A model generated the notes under the pieces. It saw only the letters and a program-made list of their open reading frames with translations. It made no database searches and was not told the DNA's origin. The position numbers and the translations under genes were made by a program. From positions 1 to 64,000 of the forward strand of contig WION01000065.1 in NCBI GenBank assembly GCA_015039365.1: a stretch of 64,000 bases of DNA, in the 5' to 3' direction. Shown here piece by piece: positions 1-17,380 of the stretch. How positions within the stretch are numbered: the first letter of the stretch is position 1; each line of letters begins with the position of its first letter. Source of the stretch: Amanita rubescens. Its lineage: Eukaryota > Basidiomycota > Agaricomycetes > Agaricales > Amanitaceae.

Positions 1-91
1 TGTCGTCCATAGACGCAATCTTATTCTCATTTCCCATCCGCGTTTCTAGTCTCGAGTGTCCTAGTGATTGTGTCGGGATCACCTCCTAACA
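1..91 (+). repeat. 5' LTR, 3' end only
   Basis: Identical by eye to 6021-6111 and ending in CA (...cctcctaaca). The first roughly 168 bases of the LTR lie before the window. I could not identify a tRNA primer-binding site directly after it. Confidence 0.9.
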
Positions 92-322
92 AAATCATAA
101 GACTCTTAACACTACCACACTCGTTCGTCCGTCGTTGCCCACAACGGACACACAAATCATTCGACGGTCACTGTGCTTGATAGCACTAGTAGCCCACTTC
201 AGATATACCTACCTCCTCACGCTGCACATTGCGCGTATCCACTACCGCTTGATAAACCCGGACTCGAGGGTTAACGAGATAGAACAGGGGCTGCTCTAAA
301 CTTTGAGTTGCAGACCTTGTAA

Positions 323-5852
<5,530 letters not shown>

Positions 5853-5857
<5 letters not shown>

Positions 5858-6111
5858 CGGTCGAGATTTCATTTTTATTTCATTTCATTTTCTTTTCTTT
5901 TAGTTACAAGAAGTTCCCACGCTTACTTAAGAATTCCGCGGAACGACGGCGTGTGAATAACGAGTCCGAGTATATATACCTGAACACTAGTTACATGTCC
6001 CTTAGTCTTATGATTGTTTCTGTCGTCCATAGACGCAATCTTATTCTCATTTCCCATCCGCGTTTCTAGTCTCGAGTGTCCTAGTGATTGTGTCGGGATC
6101 ACCTCCTAACA
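5853..6111 (+). repeat. 3' LTR (about 259 bp)
   Basis: It starts TGTAACGG and ends ...TAACA, the usual TG...CA termini. Its last 91 bases match window positions 1-91. A TATATATA motif at 5971-5978 is a plausible LTR promoter element. The start is inferred from the TG next to the polypurine tract, because the 5' copy of that end is out of view. Confidence 0.85.
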
Positions 6112-7319
6112 CATGAGTCCAGTCATGTTGAAGCTTGAGTTCTAGAAGTGGCGATGTGCCAGTGGCCTTGAATGAAGGCCCTTATATATATCATACAGCA
6201 ACACTAGACAGTTCAAATTGCAAGTCAGCTGGAACACGTCGGGCTGTCTATCTGGATTTAGTGCCTACGACTGTCGTCGGAGTCGTGTAGACCATCGGTT
6301 TAAACTCCGCCGCCGCCCGCCGGACGATTTGTAAGGCGGCTCGCTCCTGCAACTCCCACAAACTGCCGTTCCACTGCGGCCCCATTCAGAAGGGGACATA
6401 ACAAACCGGCGAGAAAAATGGCAATAGAATCAATGCTGGTGACAATTTAGAAAGTAGGCCCATGATTTCCTCCGATCGTTAACCACTCTCATTCACAATA
6501 TACATAAAACACTTTTAAGCATCCCAATCTTTCTGGTTCCTCGGTCATGCCGACCATGATTTGGTTCACACTGCGTATAGGGAAGGGCGCTTGGCCTTTG
6601 CCAAAGCGCAGTGGGCCTGATGAATGGGTGATGTGACATTCATAGAAATCTAGATCCATGCATGGCAGGACACTGAGGACAGATATCGTCTTTGACGAAG
6701 AACGTGAAAGGACACCACGCGTCGTCACATGCTCATCGCATTGGCTAGAATTTCTTTCTCGGCTATTCAAGTAAAGACCCTCGATTCTAACGTGCGCCTG
6801 TCACTTTCCAAGCTTTGTAACAAGGTTTCATTCCTGTACCGAACACGTTGAAGCTTCTGATAAGCCCTGTCCCCCAGATTCTGATGGCGTACTCTTCCCA
6901 TCTATTGTTAGGCGGTTTCTGTGCGACTTCAAGTCGAATCGAACCCTCTCTAACTTAGCACTTGCTGTGACAATCTAAATACTTATGCTAGCACAGTCAA
7001 GTCAATTAAGGCAACAGATATCCCCATGTGTCCTGGCTTCCAGCGCCGCAATATGCCCATGCATTCTAGACTAAACACTGACAGTTAGCCGAGCCAACGC
7101 ATGTAAAATGCCGTTAATTAAGGCAATATATGGTTCAATTGAAAACAGGCACGTGAGGGGGTATATATGTCGTATCTACATTGCATGCGCATGTCCATTG
7201 TCCATGAAGCGGGGTAAAGCTTAATAATGACAAGGTGTAAGAAGGTTTCACCTAATGATTAGTATATACGGTTACGATTATGTATGTTTCTGTGCTTCCA
7301 TAGAGGAAGCGAACGAGCT
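6112..7319. other. Intergenic, nothing recognised
   Basis: This is unique DNA between the LTR and the 3' end of the TBC gene. A short GC-rich patch (about 6300-6380) and small ORFs on either strand show no family resemblance or credible exon structure. Confidence 0.5.
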
Positions 7320-10300
7320 TCAAGTCCTGGGTAACGAAATCGTCGCAATCGCGGTACTCTTGCGCGGTACTTGCGCTTGCGTCTGACGCTTGACCTGAGC
7401 TTCCATTTTAATACGCTGCTTCCGGATATCGTCGTCCTTCAGCTTTTGATCCAACGCCAAAGAAACGAGAGCGTCAGGACTGGGAGGGAGTAACCTCAGC
7501 GGTGGGTGGCGAATGATATCGAGCACCATCTTGTCGCTAGTCACTTGAAGTATCTGCACGCGACAGCAGTTGAGGACCGCGAGACCGACCCGAATGAGGA
7601 ATGGAATGCCTTGATAATAATCGTTAGACGTGGCGCTTAGCGTCAATCGGAACTAACTGACCTTCATACATGAAGATATCCCACACTCGATTGACGTAGT
7701 CAGTTGGAAGGGTATTCGCAAAGACCGACTTGAACCTAGCGTTCCCAAATTCAGCTATTACATGTATCAACCTCAACAACATCACACATACCAATCAGCG
7801 CAAATAACCTCCGGCGGGATACTCATATCCATCAAGATCCGCTTCGCTAACTGCGAATCGTTATTCTCGAGCGCACGACTGAACAGCGTCGCATCAACTT
7901 CAAGCTGGGTATTATTAGTCGAAAAGTAAGGTCGAAGGTAGCTGTCCATCAGAGAGACAAAGATCCAGAACACTTCTTCTTCCGGTCCCTGAAGCAAAAG
8001 TTGTCCAACGATTCTAGTCAAACCTATCATACAGGTCAGCCGCGACACGCCACGATTGCTCAGACCATACCAATGTTATATCGGATATCCGGAACCATGT
8101 TGAGATACGCCTGCAACACGGTCAAAACCGGACTTTCCTTCCCCTGCAACTGGGGATGTTCCCTAAAAGACTGAAAAACATCCGCCTCGATCCTCTCCGA
8201 AGCCGCCACATGCCCCCTCGAACACAACTGCGCATACACCCCCGCAACGGTCCTCCCCTTCCCATTCGTCACGTGCGACCACACGAGATACCTCACCGAT
8301 GCCGGAACGCCTTCCAACAACATCTTTTTGATCTTTTTCGTCTTTCTCGCTTGCACCGGTAACACGGACGCCATCAACGACACCCACCGAAGTTCCCGCT
8401 GTCGATGCGCATCGATCGAGTGTTCGTTCTCTTGCGCAATCTTGAGAGGCGACAGAGGCGGATCCGTCCTCGGCGAATTCCGCGAAGGAGAATCCGACAG
8501 CCCAGCTCCCGACCGGAAAGAATAGGTTGACATCGCAGGGCTCCCTGGAGAAATCGGCCCCGAGGGAGGCTCCAACAACCCGTCCTTCCCCAACTCCTCG
8601 CTATTTCGACCTGTCGAAATAAACGGAAGATTCGGCCGCACAAGTTCAAAATCGGTATCTTTGACTTGCACTGTATCCACGTTTTCGGCCGTTTGCGAAC
8701 ATGAGCCCAAACTGGACGTTTCGTCTTGTTTGCTTCTACGCTTCCGAAGATTGGGTAGCGACAACTTTGTCCTCAGCGAGTTTTGCCTCCCCGCGGCGGG
8801 CGATGAGCCAACTGCAAAGAATGATCGGGAATCGCTGATAATAGACGCAGAGTCGGTGTCGATAGACGGTCGAATGCTCTGAGACTGTTTCTCGGACGTC
8901 AGCTCGATAGGCGATAAAGGTCCAGAATGTTGGCTCGATGCTGCTAATGAGCTAATATTAGTCAGCAATCAGAAAGAGAGCTGGACAAAACGCACGAGTT
9001 TCTAGCTGTCGTGAGCCAGGAGAGTCAGTAAGTCCCAACTTGGACGCGACGGTAATGATGGCCGGTAAACTTGGACCAGGGCCAGGCTGCAAAACTCCCG
9101 GTATGTAAGCGTTATTGACGCTGACAACAGGTGAAGTGGGAGGGCCGAGCCGCTCAGAATCATTGTTCACAGGAGGACCCAAACTATTCTGTAGCAACGA
9201 AAGTGGCGAAGGACGAAGAGGCGACGATTTAGCGATAGACTTCGCAAAAGGTGCTGCTGCTGCTGCTGATGACACTGACGACGCGGTCGGAGATGCGGGA
9301 ACCGAGGTCGAGACTGCCACGTTGCCAGAAGAAAACGAACGCTTTACGTCAAGCTCTGTACTATCAGGATATCTAGAGTGGGAAATTTTAATTTAATTAA
9401 ACCTAATGCTAAAGCAACTCGCCTTTTCAGTCCAGACGACGAATCCTCAGCAATAGGAGCTGACGAATCAAATCCTGAAAAACTCCTCGAACGAGGTCTC
9501 GCGCCGGGCGCTCTGGGCGAAAACCCAGTTCGCGGAATGACGTTAGAAGCGGTATGATGTACCGTAGCGGCACGCTCGACAAGATGCGTCGGCTGTTTCG
9601 GTGCGGGAGGGGTTGGAGTCTTCATCATCATCATTCCGCTCGTCGGGTGCGGAATGGGCGCCGTCGTGGGCCTATAGGATACCGTAGACGCCTTTGTCAT
9701 CTTAGCCGGAAACGGATCGGTGCTGAACGTGATCGGAACAGGTCCCATTGACACGGCAAAATCTGCCTCTATTCTTCCATAAATCGTTGGACCTCTCCAA
9801 GGTTGACTCCCCGCGGGCGGTGGTAGCGGGCGGGATAAAGCCATATGGATGACCCCGACAGAGTTCATCCTAGGCAAGCCTGGTTGCATTGCGGTTGACC
9901 TCGCCTGGGAGGACTGGATATAAAGTGGGCCGGGGCTGAGAAGACCGGGGGATTTGGGGGCATTCGGATGGGGTAAGAAAAGGCTTTGTCTTTGATTTGT
10001 ACCCGGGATCAATTCACCTCGAAGATCAGCGAGAGAAGGGCGGAGTTTATCGGGGACGTTGTTGTCCGTTGCTACTGGAGAAGGGGGCGAGGGAACGGGT
10101 GAAGAAGCCGAAGCAGGGGTAGGTGATGGAAATTCTGGGGAAGCACGTGTATCAGGTTCTGGTTCGGGCTCGTCGGTAGGTTTAGGTATCGAAACATCGG
10201 TATCAATTGATTCCACGTTCAACTGTTCTAAAGTTGGCTCTGGGGAGGATAGGGGTGATTCGTGAAAGGTAGACGAAATCACGTGACTAGGTAATTCCTC

Positions 10301-11608
10301 ATCGTCTTCCACCACGATTTGCGAACCGGATCCTTCTTCTGCGGCTTTAGAGGATGCTTGAGATGCGGGCCGCTCGGTTTGAACAGTTTCTTGACGGGTT
10401 GAAAAGGTGATGTCTGCGTTTGACGATGTCGAGTAACACGACGCTACAGATTCGTGTTTCGATGAAGTTGGAGACCCCCACGTAGTATGAAGAAGAGGCG
10501 AACGTTCATTAAAAGGCACGTTATCACGAAACGCTCGATTTCGAGGTTGAAGCACGAGCGGTATTGGAGGTTTGCTTGGGAATCTAAATTTGTGGAAGTC
10601 TAAAGATGCCAAACGGGGTGGAGGTCGAACCTCTGCCTCCGAACTGCGTTTCGACTCCACGCTTGGTCGTGAATCCAAGCTAGGACCCGAATCGGTCCTG
10701 GGCCGAGAGTCGGGAATAGGTGGTGGCGGTTGTTCATTGCTAGCGATGGCTCCTCCCACGGTACTAAACCTGGATAGCTTGCTCGCCATGGAGTACCGTG
10801 AATATCTATAGTCGTCGTAAATGGCATTCTCCCAAGAGCTGGAAGAGGATGCGGAAGGAGCAAGTGATGGACGGCGAGCTTCAGAGTCATATCCCTGCGG
10901 AAAGCTCTGAGTAGAGGGAGAAGGGGATGGTTCGGGTATTCGAAAATCTTTGGGTATCGTTGGTTCGTTCGTGGGAGGGTCATGAGTCTCAGTTACATGC
11001 GGCACTGCAGGGCCCTGGGACAATCGTGTGCTATAGCGACTGCTGCGGGACCAATTATCGTCGTCGTCATCGTCATCGCGAGAAAGTGCCTGAAGCATCG
11101 TCAAGCCAATGCCAGCTTCCGCATCAGAGGATGCGGCGGAGTTGCGAGATGGTAGCTCTTCGTAAGTGGCATAGGACTGTTCCGCAGTCGTCGGGGGTTC
11201 GCCACCTGGAAGAGAAAGGTCGGATTTGGGTGGCGTTGTAGGTTCAGGAGAAAATTGGGTAATGGGAGATGGAGAAGTCGGTGATGATGGGTTATGCGTC
11301 GACTTATTGGGAACCCTGAGAGGGGCAGTGACTAGAGGAGAGGGGGGACCATTGTCGTAAGCGGACATGGCGGTTGCGATCGAAAACACATGGTCAACGG
11401 GAGAGGTGGTGATGCTTGCGCTTTGGGATGTTGGTAATGAACGTTTTGAGTGACTTGGAGAAAACGTAGGGTCAATATTGAAGGGAGGCGAGGGTTTATC
11501 ATCGTCCGCAGAGATTCGAGGCCTCAGCACTGGGGATTGAACCGAAGAAGAGTGTCGAGAAGAAGAGGATTTGACACTCGTGGTAGAAGTGGAAGATCGC
11601 TTCGTCAT
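7320..11608 (-). CDS. TBC-domain (Rab-GAP-like) protein with long disordered N terminus
   Basis: TBC domains normally accelerate GTP hydrolysis by Rab GTPases. I chose the ATG at 11608 (MTKRSSTSTTSVKS...); an upstream exon is possible. A Ser/Pro-rich, low-complexity region of about 800 residues precedes the TBC domain. Introns are visible near 9350-9400, 8950-8995, 8050-8095, 7765-7790 and 7645-7665. TBC hallmarks follow in order: LLEGVPASVRYLVWSHV, VLQAYLNMVPDIRYN, then EEEVFWIFVSLMDSYLRPYF, then FANTLPTDYVNRVWDIFMYE. Two catalytic positions look altered. The IxxDxxR arginine finger reads IEADVFQ. The YxQG glutamine finger reads YNIG across the intron at 8050-8095. This suggests a TBC protein without classical dual-finger GAP activity. 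It is followed 0.7 kb upstream by VTI1 in the same orientation. Confidence 0.88.
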
Positions 11609-12332
11609 GACTGGTTTCTTCAGTTTTCCATGAAAACGTACGTGTGAACCAGAGAACCGGCCAACGACACCTTCGCAATACCCCTGTGAGTGGAGTGACG
11701 CGTTGACGTGGATGGCGCATGACGCAAAGGGGAGAACATACCAGATACTTTCCCTCATGTTCGTTGAGCTTCATCAATACAACAATTTCGTCACTCTGTG
11801 AGCGTGAAGTCAAAAAGTTAGGATTAAAATGGAGGCAGAAGACGGCACCTTTAGAAACATGAGATCGCCGTCATTCTCAGCGACACAGTCGCACAGAGCG
11901 GTGCACTTTCCTATTCCGCCCTTTGCAGCGAAGCGTGTCCAGCGCGCGAGCTCAGTAGCGTCCATGGGCGACGTCTAGACGGCACGAGGCGATGGACGGA
12001 GTGCAAGATCTGCAGCCAAGTTACCATATTTTGCTGGCGAACAAACATACTCAAACTCATGTCACGCTGTGTCACACCCCGACAGGATCTGTCGTAGTAT
12101 AGAAGAAGTTCAACTCAGCGCACAAACTCATTTTAAATTTGGGTTACGTTAGTCCATTCGTAATGCGGGGCCGGGAATACGTCGGAGCGGGACAATGCCA
12201 CATTGTTCATACACATAGACAGCGCCTACTACATAGATAAAACAAATAATGAAGTCATGTCAGTACGAAATCACAACTGCGGGTATAAATGTCTTCAATG
12301 AAAAGCGTCCAGTTCGCCTATGCGTTCATGCC
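11609..12332. other. TBC 5' flank / VTI1 3' flank
   Basis: This stretch presumably contains the promoter and 5' UTR of the TBC gene and the VTI1 terminator. Open frames continuing upstream of 11608 (to 11813) could hold an extra TBC exon, but no splice pair was convincing. Confidence 0.4.
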
Positions 12333-13239
12333 CTAACGACGGACAAGCTTCAAGTAGAGAATGACCAGTATCAGGATCACGAAAAACACAGCGATGGCGC
12401 CCAGAATAACACGTTGCTTGTACATCCTGCGTAGATCGAGTCAAAAATATATGTAACAATTAGTACGGACCACTCACTGCATAATCATGCCTTTGAGTGT
12501 TCCAGCTGCACGATCGATATGAGAATCAGACGTGCGCACCTGTAAAGTCAAATAAGATGAACTGAGGATATGATGATTCGGACCAGCAACACGCACCATA
12601 TCCCTCGAATTCTCTATCTGCTCTCGCTGAACCCGGAGCGTGCGCAAAATATCAGCGCCCTGTTCTTCCGTCTCCAGCGCAAGTCTTGTGGAATCCGTCA
12701 ACCTCCGACGGCCATCGCTCAGAATCTCCGTCCCCGTCAACAACCTCGCCCTTTCGCTCCGTTCATCATAGGGATCATCCGAATTGCTCGTCAAACTCTT
12801 AGGACCACGCGGACCGAGCAAATCTGTTCTCGCCAACTGCGCATGAGACTCTTTGGAAAGCTTCTTATACTTTGCAAGCTCAGCCTTGGCTTGTTTCAGT
12901 CGAGAAGTGTACTGTGGACGCAGAGACTTGGGTATGCCTTGACTTTCGATTTCGAGCTGAGAGACCTGCGACAAGTACCGCTCAACGGTGTGATTCGAAC
13001 CGGAAAGGAGCGACTCACGATATCATCCGCCTCGTCTAGCTCAATTTCGACCCGCCGCAAGGCCGCCTTGCGTTGCTCTGTGTCACGTCGGATTGACAAC
13101 CATTTTCCACTGTAAAAATGAAGACTATACCTCCTCTCTCGGGCTTTCCACTACCGTCTAGTTTATCCCGGATACCCTGTATGATATGCTTAAAGTCTTG
13201 GTCATATGAGTCGAATAGGCCTGCTGGAGAAGAGTCCAT
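12333..13239 (-). CDS. VTI1: Vti1-type Qb-SNARE
   Basis: Vti1 is a Qb-SNARE used in Golgi, endosome and vacuole fusion. The start at 13239 gives MDSSPAGLFDSYDQDFKHIIQ, matching the Vti1 N-terminal helix (SYDQDF). Exons follow in order: the N-terminal three-helix domain (LRRVEIELDEADDIV, then SQLEIESQGIPKSLRPQYTSRL...AELAKYKKLSK); the SNARE motif (TEEQGADILRTLRVQREQIENSRD, with a likely zero-layer Gln in VQREQ); then VRTSDSHIDRAAGTLKGMIMQ; and a short last exon with the C-terminal membrane anchor (VILGAIAVFFVILILVILYL) ending KLVRR at the stop 12333-12335. The penultimate intron starts gtgagt and joins MQ to MYKQR in phase. About five exons encode about 225 residues, normal for the family. The frame looks intact. 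Confidence 0.93.
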
Positions 13240-13562
13240 AATGGCTGTAAAGGCCCGGGGTTGCGCAACAACGTGACAGATAGCTTGTCACAAATCCACG
13301 CGCCGCTATGCCGTAATCATACTCACAAGCTGTCAAACTCAAACTATATAACTATCAAGTACCACTTTTTTGCTTTGAAGCAAGTCTATTAGGTATACGT
13401 CGACAGGCGACAACTAATGACAATTTCTTTATTGATTCCATCATACTTCCGATAAAAACAAAAAAAAACAAAATAAATGATATGAAAAGAACAATTGCTT
13501 CTTCAAAGCCTGATCCTTAGCGCTATATAAAGACTAGGAGAAAAAAGTTAGATTTAGATTGG
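13240..13562. other. Intergenic between VTI1 and ABC transporter
   Basis: This AT-rich stretch includes an A-rich run near 13450. It lies between the VTI1 start and the 3' end of the ABC transporter and probably holds the VTI1 promoter and the transporter terminator. Confidence 0.4.
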
Positions 13563-16178
13563 TTATAACAGATTGAACACGTACGCGACACGGTATATGA
13601 TGTTGATGCTAATCATGATCGCGCACCACTTGCCGTACGAGATCTCACCCATGTCAAGGTACTTGAGAATGTCTGATCCCAGAACCTTGCATTGGTCAGG
13701 GATGGATGAGGGATAGGCACAAGAACATGTTCCGTTGACCATGGTGACACAATCGAATGTCAAACCACGGAAATCGGACTAGAAAATGTGTTAAGAACAA
13801 TCTAGCGGAAACCTCATTCGTATACGCACGCTGCACAAAAGCTCGAAGGCATATTTCTGATAATCCATGAAGTGGAACGAGTAAAACCAGAAGTGCGGCA
13901 ATGACGCCGAGCGGATGCTATTAAAAGAGTCAGCACGCGAATGTTGTTGGCCGTAACGCGACGACGTACAAGTACCCTCCAACACTCATCCAGAAACCGT
14001 TGACGAAAGCAGAGATAGCCAGCGCGGCGATAAATACTGGGATCAACGAAGCAATGACGAGTACCTGACTCTCCGCAACCAAAATGGCGAGGAATAAGAA
14101 CGACAGGAAACGGAAGAAGTGTACCGCTCCAGAATGTAAACCCTAGATGCCCATTGTGTTAGATCGTGCTGAAAGTGAGGGTGGTGAACTTACAATGGCC
14201 CAGTAGCAAATAATGGTGAAAAAGATGGTGCACAAAAAGAGGAATGGAATGTTAACGAGTGTGTTTGCCAAGACGAAGGGCAGTGTAGTGTAAAGGCCGT
14301 TTTTGGTCTCACGGTAGAAGACCGCGCGTTCTTCCAAGACTGTCGATCAAATCAGGATATAGATACGAGGCTAAGGGTTCGGTACTTACATCCTGGAATT
14401 CCAGCGACGGACATCTGAGCCCCTATTTAGATCGAGTTGATGAAGCAGTGAACAAGGATACTCACAAAGGCCAAGAAAGCAACACTATAGAAGTGGACAG
14501 ATAGCCGATCATTAATCTTCGAATCCGCAAGTCCCAACTTAATCCAGATAGTACTTTGAACGGAGTGAGATATAAAAAAATTTGCGGAATGAAAAGGGTG
14601 ACATACGCCAACATCAAACCCATTCCTCCGTACATGCCTGCCCTAACACCGTAAGCAAGTAGATTGCGCGAATAGTTTTTGGCCATTCGCTCGGATAAGA
14701 CATAAGTCTTTTGCCACAAAGTTCCCAAGGTTCCGGCCCTATAGTAGGACTCGTAGGCATCGGTGAAACTGGCGCCGTCTCCCACTACCGGCAGGGTGTC
14801 AGTAAGCGAGAGCTTGCCAGTGATCTTCTCGTCTTCAACAGGATCAGACATAGTGCTTAGGTAACGTGCGCGGAACTCGTCGATTGAGGGCTTGGGTCTG
14901 GTAACGATGGTCGGATCCTCAGTTAGGATAGGATCGAAATCGTTGTTGAGCATGTTCATCGCGTGCTCCACCGGGGTCACCTGAAAAAAAGTTAAGCTTG
15001 ATCTGGACGCCGTAATATGGAGTCAGACTTACGAAACGAGGCACCGGCCAACCCCATCTTTCGAAGAATCGTTCAAGGTTGTCTACACGACCTTTGTAAC
15101 ATGTCTTTCCTTCTGCCATCAACAAAAGTGTCGTGAATTGGTTGAGAGTAGCGATTGACGGCTGATGGATCGTCGCAACCACAATGATACCCTCCGCACG
15201 TGCCAAAGTTGCTATAGAGGACATGACCTCTCGGGCGGATGTACTGTCCAGCTATAATAGACGAAAGAATGTTAGACGCGAAACAATAACACAATATTCG
15301 ACTTACACCTGAAGTGATTTCATCCAGGAAGAGGATACGTCTAGACCACGTCAACCAACCCCGTTTGGACCTCTGATAGATTGTGAACTTACGGGTATGT
15401 CACCATCGCACAGGCTGCCGTTACACGCCTTTTCTGACCTTTTTTCACATGATCAGGTTATATCACCAAATGCGGCTAGGCCAATACATACCGCCGGAGA
15501 TACCCCTTTGAATTACAGTTCCTATCTTCTGATTTGCGCACGTCTTCAAACCCAAGGCAAAGATGACTCTTTCTACACGTTCAAGAACTTGCCTCCGGGG
15601 CAGAAGAGGAAGGCTGGATGTTGTCAACGTGTTATTCACGTGGGATCAGGGAGGCACTTACTGAAGCCGCAACGCATATGTGATACATTCCCGTACAGTC
15701 AACACACCAAGCAAAGCATCGTCTTGCTCGACGAAACTGGAAATACGATGCATACGTTCCGAACTGAGGGGGGTGCCGTTCAAGGTCGCCTTTCGAATAT
15801 TATCATTAGCTTGATGAGACCAGCAGATCGCAAAGGGGTTTACCATAAAGCCTGGCATCGAGTGTTTCCTGAAGGCGAGCAAATCCAATAGCGTACTTTT
15901 ACCTTTTCCAAGGCTAAGCCACCAAAAAGTGGAGACGGCACCGAAGTTACGTACCAGCACCTGAAGGACCCTATCGAACATGTCATCTAAAATTGATTAA
16001 GGTCAAGAAGAAAAGAAGAACTTACCATTATCGCAAGCATCTCTCCAGGCCGGGTTTCGAGAGACACATCGTCGACGAGCTTTATGAACTTAGTTCCATT
16101 TTTCCGGGAGGGTATCTGGTAGCTAATGTGAGAATAAGAAAGGACGGAACCGTGTCTGGGTGCTTCGGGGGCGGGCAT
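13563..16178 (-). CDS. ABCG-type half-size ABC transporter
   Basis: This is an ATP-driven membrane exporter of the ABCG (White/BCRP) layout, with the nucleotide-binding domain first and the membrane domain second. The start at 16178 gives MPAPEAPRHGSVLSYSHISYQIP. Many short introns split it, and splicing restores each key motif: Walker A GPSGAGKST is formed across an intron near 15900-15960, and the signature ISGGQKRRV across one near 15440-15490. Walker B is RILFLDE, followed by ITSG where PTSG is usual. Then come the ARAEGIIVVATIHQPS H-loop region, VTPVEHAMNMLNNDFD, and a membrane domain with the family motif ERAVFYRETKNGLY, about six hydrophobic segments and a Cys-containing extracellular loop (TCSCAYPSS...QCKVLG). 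The predicted size is about 620-650 residues. The substrate is not predictable. Confidence 0.9.
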
Positions 16179-17380
16179 GACGGTTGTCTACTACCGTATA
16201 GTTGGAAATGAAATAGCCCAAGTACCACCGCACCAGTCAAAATGGGGGGAAGAGAGAATGGAGGAAAATATTTACTGTCAACTGTCTGTTTTAAAAGGCC
16301 ATCACTCCTGACGGATATTTGTACACTGATGATCAACGGCTAAGCGGTTTCGGGTAGAAACCCCGTTGTGGATAGCCTCTAACTCCAAATGGTTCGATCG
16401 TCGAAAATTCGCTGAAGCCGAGATATCAGCTGTGATCGCATTTCTTCTTAAGAGAAGCGGCACACAAACACCCGCCGTCACGCGTACAGTCACATAACCT
16501 TCAATGCTAGGCAACGTCGACAACAAGCTCTGATATATCGTCATGCCACTTGACCATATATGTGGACTCGTAGGGAGTAGCTATAGGCTGAACTGGGAAC
16601 ATTGGCAGCGACCACATTCTCATGACGCCGTAACCATCGTCTGATAACCCTTGCTGCGTGACAATTATCGCTCGCACAGTTTTGCATCCGCAATTCCTGT
16701 GAGGCTCAGCTGGGCTTACGAACTGATGCCGGGATGGTATAAACTCGAGATAACTTCGCAACAACGCCCGGGGACACAGGCAGAATCTGTGAAATGGAAA
16801 CGCGTAAGACCTTGGGGAAGCCAAGTGTTTCACACGGACCCAATTATAATATTTTCTTTTTCTTCACGTGCATCAAAGATATGCCGTACTCGTCCGTACC
16901 TTGCGGCTACGCTCCACATTGCAATCAGCGCTGAGCAGGCACAGGGATCCACACTAGCAAACATATTTCTTTCTCAAGTTACCCAGTCCATGTTTCTGCC
17001 TGAACCAAGCCTCGGAAGCGCGACTGCTTATACGCAAAGATCATCCGACTCCGAACAATCGCAGCAAAGAGGGGTGTCTTAGCCACAAGAGCTAACGTTG
17101 AGACCAGATTTGGCGCTGAGAACTGATCGTGGGGCGTCGCTAGGGAACGTCCCAACCTGGTATCCCATGGGAGCCCATGGGCTGCAGATAAGTCTGTGCA
17201 AGTCTATTCTTGTGCAAACGGCCGTCGAGAGTGTTGAGTACACAGCAAGGGAAGCACTTGGCTGGGAGTCCAAGTCGACGGTTATAGGGATGTTTCGAAA
17301 CGTAAGCAATACAGCATCCTTCATGACTCTTATACAGCCCCTACCCTGTTCCGAATATATATATTGTAATCAAAGATTTA
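16179..17380. other. Intergenic, ABC transporter promoter side
   Basis: About 1.2 kb between the transporter start and the Brc1/Rtt107 stop. Several ORFs of up to about 140 codons occur on both strands, but none resembles a known family or has a credible splice pattern. I see no gene I can support. Confidence 0.4.

Noticed and set aside
10572..11241. Several plus- and minus-strand ORFs inside the TBC gene's first large exon
   Set aside because: Shadows of the Ser/Pro-rich coding frame.
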